From: Euborellia annulipes
Lineage: Eukaryota > Arthropoda > Insecta > Dermaptera > Anisolabididae
DNA: 64,000 nucleotides
Direction: 5' to 3'
Assembly (NCBI GenBank): GCA_023213315.1
Contig: JAKCPI010001634.1
Coordinates: 87,241 to 151,240 of the forward strand
A program made the translations under genes and the position numbers. Below the pieces are notes generated by a model that worked only from the letters and a program-made list of their open reading frames with translations, did no database searches and was not told the origin of the DNA. Shown in pieces: positions 47,701 to 58,655 of this stretch (within the stretch, counting starts at the first letter, position 1; every line of letters begins with the position of its first letter).

Positions 47701-50700
47701 TCTTTCTATCTCTCAACAAGGATTAACTCCAATTACAGAGAGCTGGATGAGAATGGCAATGTTTGAAAATTTTCACAAGTGGGATTTGAACCCGAGTTGA
47801 ATAGCAACTCTAGATTAGTAAACCGCAGCTTATCGGATTAACCATGAGCCTCCTGAATATAGATAGAGATATAAAATATTAAAGAATACATTTAGAAATT
47901 CAAATTAATAAATAAAAGTTTAATAGGAAAGTGGTACAGTCTGGCGAATAATGGGCAAAAATGGTTGAAGAAATGAATAAATAATTCCGGGATTTTTGTC
48001 AGTTCAATTTATTGGAACTCGGGCTAAATGTTAACATTTCAGAAAGCAATCGTCTCCTTGTGTGAATTGAAAATTTGAAATGCCCGCAATGAAAGGCAGT
48101 TCAATAACTTTCAATATTGTATTTAAGAGATCATTCATATTTTTTAATACAAAAATGAGGAAAATAAATAAGGCTAATCTCGCAATGTTCCTGAAGATGG
48201 AGACGGAAAGTTCTCAGAATCGTTGACAAATTTTTACAATATATTGGCCTGCATGTATATATAGAGGGAGGGAGCCCGAAAAAATTCAAATTTTAAGTTA
48301 TTGCTCCCTGAATTCCATAAGCTTGGAGATCACTGATCTGGAGGTTAAATAACAAGGATGTGGGCGGGCCAAGTTGTATAAATTAGGTGTATGCTTATTT
48401 CTTAGCAATGAGAAAATGACTTTTAGAGTGTTTTCTCCGAATATTACGGCTCAGCCGTTGATAACAGCTATTAAATGCCTTCGAAATATTCGGAGAAAAC
48501 ACTCTAAAAGTTATTTTTCTCATTGCCAAGAAATAAGCATACACACCTTTCCTAAGTTAAATAACAAGTTTCATAAAAAATCCTTCAACAGAATTCGTTC
48601 CTATTGACTGACGTCTAGCTCTTATTATTCAAAGTTATTTATTTGAAAAAATCTCGAAAAATATCACCGAAAAAAAAGTAAATCGATTTATTTTATATGT
48701 TTAAATGAATGGTCTTACAGATCGTAATCCAGATTGCATATATTTAACTTCTTGAGAGATAAAACAACTCAATTGAAGAAAATTTTCTTTACTAAATGTC
48801 GGCGGTTCATCTTCTGCTTCAGTACATTTTAATTCACAGTCAAAAGTACCTCCAAAGAATTGATCCACAAATGACCTAGGGATTAAAAAAATTATCTCAA
48901 TATTTAAGAAGAATTATTTAAAACGTCTATAAAAATGAATTTCTTACTAACTTAAAAGTACTGCTGTCCTCTTGGCCTTCAAGCTTTTTAGCAGGTAATT
49001 TTTGTTGTAACATTCGAACTAATTCGGTCCAACATTCATTTGCGTCCTGTTGTGCAAAACCACCACCTAAAAATAAAAATCTATAAGATTTGAAGAAGTA
49101 AAATGGCTGTTGTGTTTAAAGGAGCAGGCACCCAGGTAATCAGCCTCCACTCCCTGAATAGTAAAAAGTTTCGCCTCTAATTAAATAAGGCCATTAGCGA
49201 GCTGGAAGTATTGAATAATATTTATATTTACAGGATAACAATGTTGATCAATGATATTGGACTGAAGATAGCCTTAAAATATAGAAAGTTTTATTTTGTG
49301 GAGGGTGCTTGCTTCTTTCATCTATTGATTGAATAAATTGAATCTTGTTATAATTAAAAATCTAGTGTGACTGCTGGCACAGAACACAACTTTCTCTTAC
49401 CCTTCGGTAAGAGAAAGATGTGTACTGTGCTTGTAACACCAGATTTTTTTGTGTCGAGATATATTTAGTTGCCCGTAGCACCTTAAGTTCCAAATTGACT
49501 TGACCATGCGATTCATAAAACCGTTTTCGGCACAAAATTTGAAGTAGAATGGGATGGTTATAATAAAAACGTGCTACAATTTGGGCCCAGAGTATTTTCT
49601 ACTAAAAATCGATTTACAGATTTTAATTGTTGATAACAATGTAAAATCTTTAATAAATTTTGATGGAACAATTTATTCTTAAAATTCACTCTTTTAGCTT
49701 TAAAATGGTAACAAAATATTTTTTTTAGCTCAAATAGAACCGGAGTTATGAATTTTTAAAAGTGAGTCTTCAAGCCAAAAATCACCAAATTCTCCAATTT
49801 TCGACCCTCTCTATTTTCCAAAACATTTAAAAAAAAAAAAAACAAAACAAAAATCCTCGAATACGGGTCTCTTTTTTTACTTTTTTCGATATAGAACACG
49901 TAAAAAAAATTTCAGCCAAATCAAAAATAAGTCGGTCAGACACCGTTCGGTTTGTAAAAGAATTACACATATAGGGTAAGAGAAAGTAAAAAAATAAATT
50001 TTCGCAAAAGAAAAAGAGTATTTTCTACCAAAAGCAAATCATAGCCACGATGCCCAAGATACTTGTAAATGTTATTCATTCAAAATAATCTCATTGCAGT
50101 CAGGAAATTTTGGAATATAGCTTACCCTCGGATGTTTTTTCGGCAAATCTTGGAAAAGCGTGATGTAACACTTGGAGGAGAAGTAATGGAGGAACAGAAG
50201 TAGCGCCTCCTCTATCCATTAAGGTATAAAGGTCCCGAAGGGCTCCAGTTATAGATTGAGCCGGACCTGCAAGTCCTGCTAATTGAACAATTTCATCATA
50301 ACCACGAAGAGATTCTCGAAGTTCAGGCACTGATTTCAGACATTGGACAGTTGCATTCATATAACAAGTGTTCCCAAGGTTCGTCAGACCAGTTGGAAGT
50401 TCAAGCTGTAAATAAAACATTAAATTTGAAAATTGAAAAGAAAACAGTTCGAATATATTTTAATTCCAAAAAATGACCCAAAGGGGGGACGAGTAAAATA
50501 AATTAAAGATAATGAAAAGGATTTTTAAATTAAACATTAACGAGTCCACACTATCGAATAAATTTTATAAAAAAGGGACTGAACTCACAACTCTGGATTA
50601 AATTTCATAATAATAAACTTAGGGTGAAGTCATAATATGACAGTCATTAATTCAATCTTGTTTCTAATGGATATTTGAATAAAATTGTTGAATTTGAATA

Positions 50701-51536
50701 ATGTGAATTTGAATAAAATTGTTACAGTTGTTTTTGTCATCATAATTTAAAACAAATGATTAAAAAAACTAAAACTATCTCAAACACCCTTTCCTTTTGA
50801 CGTTGACAGGATGTGTTCTTATTATAAAATGTCAAAAAGACAAAGAAAATTTTTTGACAAAAATGAAAAACTTTTGCATAATTCTCAAATTTTTCTCCAA
50901 AAATAAAATTAATTAATAAATTATAATTTGTTATTTTTTTTTTTTATTCTATAAATAGAATATATTAAAAACATCTGCTGTTTTTTTTGTTAAAGATGTC
51001 AACGTTCCAAAAGCAATGACTCGACAACTTCATAACTCTAATACATTTTTTTAATAAAACAAATATTAAAAATAATATCTTACCGCAGAAGCGAGCTCGG
51101 ATTCGTTCATATCCTCGATAAATACAGTTTTTTCGACAGGTTCCGTAGGGACATCTTCTTCTTTACTTCCCATAAGGAGAATAGTTACACCCTTGAAATA
51201 AAAATTAAATCAATATAATGAAATAATTAAATTCTCGCTATTATTAGAAAGATACTTACATCTTTAAGTTTCATATTCGACCAGTCATTATCTTTGAGGG
51301 TGACTCCTTTGAGCATGACTTTTTGCCTTTCAGGTTGAACCCCGGTGAGAGCGAAGATTTGAGCTTTAAAAACTAAAGGATCCTCATCAGTATTTACTTC
51401 CACATCTGGATAAATCTCTTTACCCCATTTTACTTTTACTGTAAAAAAATAAAAAAATTATTAAAATAAATGAAAGTGCTAAAAAGAATGACAAATCATA
51501 TTTTTAGGTTAGAAATTTACCTTTGTAAATGGGCAT
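44780..51536 (-). CDS. USP14: Proteasome-associated ubiquitin-specific protease USP14/Ubp6, complete
   Basis: Cysteine protease that trims ubiquitin chains on substrates docked at the 26S proteasome. Ten exons on the - strand: 51536-51521, 51438-51260, 51191-51084, 50405-50126, 49066-48952, 48875-48719, 47215-46967, 46895-46799, 46706-46524, 44931-44780. All introns are GT-AG; total 1536 nt, giving 511 aa (human 494). Residues 1 to about 75 form the ubiquitin-like domain (VKVKWGKEIYPDVEVNTDE, TGVQPERQKVMLKG, ILLMGS). The peptidase C19 domain starts at ELPTGLTNLGNTCYMNATVQ, with catalytic Cys at about residue 115. QQDANECW and ISRLPAYLTVQFVRFYYKEK follow. GRSSSSGHYVAW carries the catalytic His at about 427, and CDDDNV carries the acidic triad residue. 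The tail after YVLLYGPKRLP is Ser/Ala-rich and unlike vertebrate tails. The gene is divergent from the 52181 exon. Intron 9 holds a copy of the GC-rich repeat and intron 4 holds an R1 element. Confidence 0.96.
46401..46451 (+). repeat. GC-rich dispersed repeat, short copy in USP14 intron 9
   Basis: CTTCTTCTGTCCTCGCC, then TTATTCCCGCAGTGCGGG and GTCGGCGG. It is truncated directly after the shared block and lies about 70 bp below the USP14 exon 9 donor. Confidence 0.65.
47640..47860 (-). mobile_element. tRNA-headed SINE-like sequence
   Basis: - strand head AGGAGGCTCATGGTTAATCC and B box CGGGTTCAAATCCC at 47783-47796; the body continues toward 47640. Not in a gene. Confidence 0.5.
48380..48545. 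mobile_element. Hairpin element related to 17810
   Basis: Arms GTATGCTTATTTCTTAGCAATG and complement around a GGCTCAGCCGTTG loop. Shares AACACTCTAAAA and TTATTTTTCTCATTGCCAAG with the 17810 hairpin. A decayed hammerhead-like CTGAAGATGGAGAC with paired GAGA/TCTC lies nearby at 48191. Confidence 0.55.
49355..49990 (-). repeat. R1-related repeat, copy h, in USP14 intron 4
   Basis: Has the R1 hairpin (arms around GCACAGAACACAACTTTCTC) and the R1 terminal GGTAAGAGAAAGTAAA, but the interior (GTCGGTCAGACACCGTTCGG) differs from other copies. A subfamily or chimeric element. Confidence 0.6.
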
Positions 51537-52180
51537 TTTATTAAAATGACAATTGCTTGATTAATAAATAGTTGTGCTAAAAGATTAGAAGTAATGAGAC
51601 ATATAATGACAATTTATAAAAAAATTAAATGTACAAATAAAGAATGAAAATATAATGATAATATTTAAGGGAGAGCACCGGCCGATGGATGTGAGTAATC
51701 GAGAAAAGTGGCAGAACAAAATTATTATTTTTTTAAATAAAATTATATAATAAATTGATATATCTAAAAAAAAATTAAAAATATTAATAAATAAATAAAT
51801 ATTTAATTATGTAAAGATAAAATTTTTAAAAATTATATATAAAATTGAGAAGCTAATTTGAATTTAGCAGTAGTACGCATGCGCAATGGCCGCTAGTATC
51901 TCCATCTCTTTTCCTTTAGTGGAATTGTATGTTCTGTCCTTGTCGCTCTTATATTGTAAAGGAATTCTCTCGTGCTCGTGGCCTCCGTCAGTTCAATCTT
52001 GGCCGCCGCCGCTATAAACTCCTTGTGAGTTACGCAAAGACATTCACAAACGAACATCAACGAGATTCGGGAGGGTTTTTTTTTTATTTGAACATATAAA
52101 TATAATAGTGTTGGTGTAAAAAAAAAAATAGTGTTATTTTGCAGTGTTGGTGTCAATTATTGTGTGAATTTTAAAGGAGA
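51537..52180. promoter_or_regulatory. Shared divergent promoter of USP14 and the 52181 gene
   Basis: Only about 640 bp separate the USP14 start codon (- strand) from the ATG at 52181 (+ strand). A palindromic NRF1-like site ACGCATGCGCA lies at 51875-51885, followed by AATGGCCGC, which resembles a YY1 site on the reverse strand. A pyrimidine-rich TCT/TOP-like stretch at about 51902-51918 could be an initiator. The site readings are by eye; the arrangement itself is clear. Confidence 0.5.
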
Positions 52181-52190
52181 AAATGCGTAA
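52181..52190 (+). CDS. Candidate first coding exon (MRK...) of an unidentified gene
   Basis: ATGCGTAAAG followed by a GTAATT donor, preceded by a UTR-like leader with AAAGGAGAAA before the ATG. The leader (about 51900-52180) starts in a pyrimidine tract (CTCTTTTCCTTT) and is richer in CG than its surroundings. This looks like a housekeeping first exon with only three whole codons. A possible second exon of matching phase lies at 57724-57780. I cannot identify the product. The ATG could also be in a non-coding or UTR context. Confidence 0.35.
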
Positions 52191-52904
52191 AGGTAATTTT
52201 ACTTTTTTTATTACTTTTTTCATTTTTTATTTTCTATATAATATATAAGATATTGAATTAAAATACATTTATTAAAAATTGAATCTGGCTTTGAGTGTTT
52301 TTCTAGTAGGAATGATTTTTTTTATAGACGAGTGTTTGTTGATTGAAAGTTTGATTTTTCCAACAATGGAATCCATTTTTTTTTTTTCATTATCCGAATT
52401 TAAAAATGTTATTTAAATATCTACTATCGATATATCACTTTGATCTTTTATATTTTAGTTAAAATTTTTAATTAAATAGTCCTAGGCAGCATAGACTTTT
52501 TAAGTTGGCATCTAGATTTAATTGTTTCAAATAGTTTTTTATTGTTTCTCGGAAATGGAGTTGAAGTTTTATTGCCCTTTCATAGTTAACTAAAGATAAT
52601 AGAATATTTTTCGAGACCTTTATATGTGATGATTTATAAAAAAATAAAAAACAATAATCAGTTACGCTTCATTCAATTTTAATTAATACAAAATTTGAAA
52701 AAATTGTCAATTTTTTTCTAATGTCTTCTCTCTCTACCTTAAAAAAAATGTTAAATTCTTCAAGAAATTTTTAATATTGCTAATCCATTTTTATTTCAAG
52801 AGAAGACTCCTTCTGTATGATGTTTAGAGATTGATTTTGTCTTTTCGCAACTATTCGAAATTCTATTCTATTTTGTTTATGGAATTTTTTGTTTTACAAA
52901 AATC

Positions 52905-52950
52905 TTCTTCTGTCCTCGCCTGATTATTCCCGCGGTGCGGGGTCGGCGGA
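52905..52950 (+). repeat. GC-rich dispersed repeat, short copy
   Basis: Carries TCTTCTGTCCTCGCCTG, TTATTCCCGCGGTGCGGG and GTCGGCGG, truncated right after the shared block and flanked on both sides by CTTTTGTTTTACAAAAAT-like sequence. Confidence 0.65.
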
Positions 52951-53389
52951 CCTTTTGTTTTACAAAAATAATAAAGAAAAATATCTTTTTTTTTTTTTCG
53001 TAATTTGTCTTTGAGAATGAGGCCAATCTCCATCACTTTGATTAAAATCATCCCCCACCCTCCGTGTTTTAGAGATTAGAGATGTTGTCAAATGTCACTA
53101 TTGATAACCTAAAAGCCAAGGGGAGTGGGTTCTAACTCCGGGCAGTTCTATTAATTATTTATTTAAATCGTTTGGATATCAACTAGTGTAAATATTAATA
53201 AATGGAGGATTTTTATCTTATATTTATTTATCGTTTAAGGTCTATATGGCCTAAGATGCCGAAAAGGTTAAAAATTACTTCAGCGAGTGCCAGAATTGAG
53301 GCCCCCATTCATGTACATAGGTGATTAATTCATAGTTTCAAAAAAAATGAGAAAAATTTTAAGTAGAAGAAATTCGATGGCTGAGTGGT

Positions 53390-53775
53390 AATTATTAGGA
53401 TTAGATAGATGTAGGCAGCCAGCAAGTGATAAAAAAAAAAAAAAAAACTATTTGACAATCACTTCGATCCCATCTTCAGGACGATAAACTGTTATTGTTG
53501 CTTAGATAGATGCAATTTCGGTTCATAAATGATTAAATTTGCATATACCATTAGATGTACATGAGAATTGCCGTAGGCGCGTGGGGTGTATTTTATTTTG
53601 TGGTATATGCAAATTTAATCATTTATTTTTGTATGAACCAAAATTGCATCTATCTAAGCAACAATAACAGTTTATCGACCTGAAGATGGGATCAATGTGA
53701 ATCCGAAACGTCGACGATAATCAAATAGAGTTTTTTTTTTATCACTTCCTGGCTGCCTACATCTACCTAATCCTA
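53390..53775. mobile_element. Penelope-type foldback with well-formed hammerhead stem I
   Basis: Arms from ATTAGGATTAGATAGATGT to its complement near 53755-53775. Right-arm motif: TTATCGAC (53672-53679), CTGAAGA (53680-53686), stem II GGGATC/GAATCC, GAAAC-GTC (to 53712), GACGATAA (53713-53720). The flanks pair as stem I with one mismatch, and the left arm keeps the base that would restore it. Confidence 0.75.
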
Positions 53776-53807
53776 ATGAGAAAAATTTTAATAGTTCAAA
53801 CCAGTGC

Positions 53808-54062
53808 CAGAGGGGTTTCTCGGGGAGGGGGGTGTCTGGTGTGACTGGTCGCACAGCACACAATTTTTTCTTATTTTCGGTAATTTAATGGTGCATTCTA
53901 TAGTTGTTTACCAGAATATACTATAAAAAATCAAATTTTTAAGTATTAGTTTTTAAAATTTTATATTAAAAATACAATTTTTTCCCAAAAAAATATTTTT
54001 CTCAAATCTTGGTGGGGGGGGGGGTACTCCCTTTACCCCCTCTCCCTTGAATCCGCTCTTAG
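53808..54062. mobile_element. Decayed GGCGGATCC-type TIR element
   Basis: Contains AGAGGGGTTTCTCGGGGAGG, then GTGACTGGTCGCACAGCACA, and ends CCTTGAATCCGCTC. It is collinear with the 31045 element, but the terminal bases are eroded. Confidence 0.55.
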
Positions 54063-54069
54063 TTCAAAC

Positions 54070-57060
54070 CAAGAAAAGGTTTTCATCTTTTATAACAATC
54101 ACGTGACAAAAATTCATAGTTTTTTTTAATTTTCTCTTACCTAGGGCTACAGCGAGCAGGGGCGTATATAGAAGTTTTTTTCGGGGGAAGAGGGCCCGAA
54201 CTCTGGCGTTTTCTATATTCTCCTTCTAAAAAACTAAACTAGCTACTCCACTCACTAAAGAAAAATGTCAATAGTACCCCAACCAAAATTTACTTCTTAG
54301 AAAGAAGTGGAGGGGGAGGTGTTGTGATTTTTTTTAAAGACTCTCCTGATTGAGATTAAGTATTAACCGTGAAAAAATTACATCTCCGGCCCTCCTAGAG
54401 AGAAAAAGAATTTCCTCCTGGGGGGGGGGGGTTACTCCCCCCTGATTCTACCATTGAATGTCATCTCTTTCGAAATTATATTAAACAATTTTCATGTAAA
54501 TTAATATCCAATTTGCCACTCATTTTCATTTGAATAAAGAACTCATTCCATTAACAATTGTCAACATCCCTCTTGACTATTTGAAGAATTTTAAATTATT
54601 ATTCATTAAAAAATAGCATAATTAAATTACTTATCTAGTAAATAATTTCTTTATTTATTTATTAAGTTAAATAATAACAATAATTTCTTATTTAACCTGT
54701 AATTTGCCAGTTAGTCTTTCTTTTTAAGATTAATCTATTTAAATATATCAAATTTCTAGAACACCTCTTTTTTAAAGTCAAACTTCCAATTATATCGACA
54801 ATATAATTAAAAGAAAAGAATAAAAAAGAACATGGGAAAGGTTCAGGTCTTTTCCCATCAACCTGATGGATGCACATTTTCAAGGGAATAAAATATTTCT
54901 CTGTCTCTTTTTCTCTCTCTTCCGAACAATGTCCCTATATAATTCGCGTGATGCATACTAATTTATGTTGCGGTTGCGATATATCCCAAACACGTCCTGT
55001 ATGTTATACCCAGGGTTTATTTTACCTTGACATTGTGAACAGTCCTACTCAAGAATTTTCTTAACGATAACATCTGCCATTCATTTGATTTATTTTTAGC
55101 TATCAGCAATTTTAAAATGTTTTACACACTGGATCTTTTTGGTGTTTTGTTGATTAATTTCGTATTTTGATGATAACGATGTGTAGTTACCCCAACTACA
55201 GGTCTATTCTCTAAAAACAGACGTTAAAATTTAACATCATAAATAGGATGTTAAAAAGTAAAGTAATAGCATGAGCGTTAAAAAATGCTTTTCTCCAAAC
55301 CAAGTTTTAACATCTTCGTAAACATTTTACTCTTTAGCACCAGATGTTAACGATCCATATGAAGATAGATATGTTTTCTGCTTGTTCGTGTTTTTACACC
55401 CTTCGATAACCTCCCGCGCATTACTAACTTGATTTGTTATTTTAAATCTAGTAGGCCAAACACCAGCGTTAAAAAATACTATTCTCTAAACTGCCACGTT
55501 AAAATGTTGCTTTTATCTCAAAGCTGTCAAAATCATAACCATACTTTTTGGTTAAAGACGCCATTTTTATGCATTAATTACGGCGTTAAAATATTAAAGC
55601 CACCCCTAGACATGACATTAATTTTTAACACTATGGGTAAATGTTAAAGCTTTGGTTTTAAAGTTTTTGCTTACAGAATAGCAATTTGAGGTAATGAAGT
55701 GTTAAAATGAATAAATGCTGATTTAAGATGTTAAAATTTAACGTTCTTGCTTAGTGAATAGACCTTCTATATTGTTTACTTAGAATTTAATTCTGATTTA
55801 AAAAGTGGATTGACCTCATAAAGGCTCTTTTATGAGAATTTGAAAATTATCAGTCATTAATGTAACCTTATTATATCTAGAAAGAGTGATGAAATTAATA
55901 TCTGACTCACTTTCTTTATTATAAATATTCAATGCATTTGAAAAATTCTTTGACAAATAAAAAATATATTTTCTCTTCCATAAGAGGCTATAAATTTCCT
56001 TGATAAACCTTTTTGGGACGGAGCTATTAATTTTTGAAAAATACTTGGGTGACCAATTAGCAGAAAACATTTTTTAATTTAATTCAGATAATCTCTCAAT
56101 TATTAGAAAATAGAAGTCTTAAGGGGAGAGTTATTAAGTTAGCACAAAAATTAGCAAATTTAATCGTGGGATAAAATTTCATACCCTAGGAAGGAAGCAA
56201 ACGAGCATTACACTCTTAGCATGGGTTTCTCTTTTAATAATTAATATCAATAAAATTTTTAATGTTTTCATATTTAATATCTTGATATACTGGATTTGAA
56301 TCTTAAATTCACTTATAAACAGGTTATTAAAAAGAAAAAAATTCGAATTAATATTAAAGCTTAAATATATTACAATATCTTCATGTATTTTTATGATAAG
56401 AGATAATCAATTTTTGTGTGCAAATTTCCCACATGTCTTAAAGTAGGGACATTAGTATCACCTGGCACCTGGGACCGGATGCCCTCAAGCAAGGAGGGCC
56501 TGCCTTTAGGGCACCTGTTCACCAGTGCTTGGGCCACAAAAACCTAAAACCAAGGCCGAACTGGTTCTCTTCCACTCAAATCATAATATCTATTCGATTT
56601 AGCCAATTTAGACAAGCTACCAAAAAGGTCCAGCCAATTGAGATGTAAAATCTGTTCATTTCCCTTTCATGAGAAAAATTCTCAAAGACTAACGGGAGTT
56701 TTATTAAAAAAAGAATACTAGTATAATTACCATCTCTAATATATAAAGACACACACAAATCCACTTTTAATTCAAACGTTATTCACTTAAACAAACTAGG
56801 AACCAAAAATTTTAGCTAAAGTTGTAAGGAGAGAGATAATTAAAATTCTCTTTCTCTCTGATATTTACAAAAGACTATAAAAATGTGCTTATTCTTGACA
56901 TTTCATCTCTAATCTTGGCAAACGCATTACCTAACCCAACAAAGATGTTCGATCCTGAGAGGTCATTAGAATGTAGCACCCAGGTATATTATAAGTACAC
57001 AAGCTAAGCTTCTTTTTTTTAAACACACTTTTCCCATTCACACTCACACTCACACACACA
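54070..57060. other. Region downstream of the 52181 exon, no supported gene
   Basis: C/G-run remnants at 54160-54440, a TIR element at 55200, otherwise AT-rich. A GC-richer block at 56450-56560 (CACCTGGCACCTGGGACC) resembles 27450-27480 (CACCTGGCACCAGGG) and is probably repeat. Confidence 0.4.
55200..55765. mobile_element. TIR element, about 565 bp
   Basis: Ends AGGTCTATTCTCTAAAAACA and the near-complement ending GTGAATAGACCT; both continue into AACGTTAAAATTTAACATC. Interior has many GTTAAAA motifs but no long frame. Confidence 0.65.
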
Positions 57061-57070
57061 TCCACACAGT

Positions 57071-57242
57071 CTTTTCGGCAACTTAGGCCATATAAGACTT
57101 TATACGATAACCATTATTTATGTATATATATTTGGTATCCAAATGGCTTAAATAAAATCATCGAACTGCCTGGGATCTGAACCCGCGACCCTTGGTACAC
57201 AAGGCAGGCCGCGCTACCAACTATACCAAGACCGAGGGCTCT
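57071..57242 (-). mobile_element. tRNA-headed SINE with conserved tail
   Basis: - strand: CCCTCGGTCTTGGTATAGTT (A box TGGTATAGTTGG) and GCGGGTTCAGATCCC (B box), then a tail ending TATGGCCTAAGTTGCCGAAA. The tail motif recurs alone at 6268, 40083, 53240 and 59963. Confidence 0.7.
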
Positions 57243-57723
57243 AAGCTTCGACGGTACGCATGCAAATATGGCACGTTATAAATTATTCTTGGCACGTCAA
57301 AAAATTTTAGATATCTCTCTATTTTGTTTATTTTGATACAAAATAAAAAAATTATATAAATACTTCCAAAAAAAATTTCATTTCAATTTCGCTACTTTAA
57401 TTTTACCACTTTGATATCCTATTTACCTTAATTAAATTTTTTTCATCCAATTATTATTTTGTATAATTGTATTATGTTCCATTTTAATATCTAGTGATGA
57501 AATTGTAATTTTTGTAAGTTTCGTTTGCTTTCGTCTTATTCACATTAATAGTCTTTATTAGTTAATATTGCCACTCAGGTACTAGCCATGTTAGGGAATG
57601 TGGCCTTGAGATTTTTTTTAAGAAAACAAATCAAAGATGTTGAATTTCCAGAAAAAAAATATTTTAAAATCTTTTGAATGTAGTTTATAATCAATTAAAA
57701 TCTTTTCTTGTCTTGTTTGCTAG

Positions 57724-57780
57724 CAACTGCTCGTATTCAACCGAAATTCAATTACGAAAGCATACTGAATTTTTATTACA
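57724..57780 (+). CDS. Speculative exon downstream of 52181
   Basis: A 57-nt open segment between a good acceptor (TTGTCTTGTTTGCTAG) and a weak donor (ACA then GTATAA). Joined after ATGCGTAAAG it stays in frame and reads about ARIQPKFNYESILNFYY. No family is recognised. It could be chance; only transcript data would settle it. Confidence 0.15.
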
Positions 57781-58104
57781 GTATAACTTGAAATTTAATT
57801 TGATGAAATTTCTTCCAGAATCATATATTTGTGGTCTATGGGCAAGATTCCTTTTTAATTAAAAAAAAAAATCTTTGTTGAATCTAGCTCTATATCCGGT
57901 TTATGCAACTTTTTGTAATATCATTATGTTTATACTTTTTTTGCGTCTCTATTAAAAAAGTCAATTGTCATTTATTTCGCAAATTTCCCTTATTTCATAA
58001 ATCTTTAACCATTTAGATTGCTATAAAATCACAAGAAAAATATTACATAGAGATTCTCGATTATGACAAATTATCTAATAGTTTATTTAATTAAATCTAA
58101 TTTT

Positions 58105-58285
58105 AGATAAATAACACTGGGTTAAGTTTTAAAAGGTTTTTATTTTTTGCTTATGCTCATTTCGACGTTAATACAACTAACATAGTTTGTGTCATAGCTC
58201 TGAAGATGGTGTATTAACATCGAAATACGCATAAGCTAAAAATAAAAACCTTTTGAAACTTAACCTAGTGTTATTTATTTATCTA
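58105..58285. mobile_element. Penelope-type foldback (short)
   Basis: Inverted arms AACACTGGGTTAAGTTTTAA and complement. Motif CTGAAGATGGTGTATTAACA at 58200, then TCGAAATACGC ending about 58230. The left arm lost CTGAAGA. Confidence 0.6.
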
Positions 58286-58374
58286 TAATTAGATGAGAAT
58301 TTAATTAAATTTAAAAATGTTTCAACTAGTGCCAATGGTGAATTCTTTGGATTATTAATTAAAATTAAATATAC

Positions 58375-58655
58375 AAATTAAACACTAGCTTATGTAATTT
58401 TATTAATTAAAAATTCACTTTTAATACGTTTTTCGACAAATCTTGTCATCATCAGAAGTGATTACCTCATTCAAATACATGAAAGTAGCAACATTATACT
58501 CTATACACTATATAGAAGAAGTGGTACCACTTCTTTCATGTATTTGAATATAATCACTTCTGATGATGACAAGTATTGTTGAAATACGTACGAATTAAGT
58601 GTTAATTTTTAATTAATAAAACCTTTGAAACAAATAACCTAGTGTTTAAATTGTA
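58375..58655. mobile_element. Penelope-type foldback with two hammerhead-like cores
   Basis: Left arm (- strand, 58455-58423): CTGATGA, one extra T, stem II GACAA/TTGTC with a 3-nt loop, GAAA. CACTT/AAGTG flanks pair as stem I. Right arm (+, 58560-58589): CTGATGATGACAAG then TTGAAATACG. Flanking phrase ATGTTTCAACNAGNGCCAA occurs on both sides (58318 and 58676). Confidence 0.7.

Noticed and set aside
57160..57242. Functional tRNA gene
   Set aside because: A and B boxes are good, but no acceptor-stem pairing; the sequence runs into a SINE tail shared with other copies.
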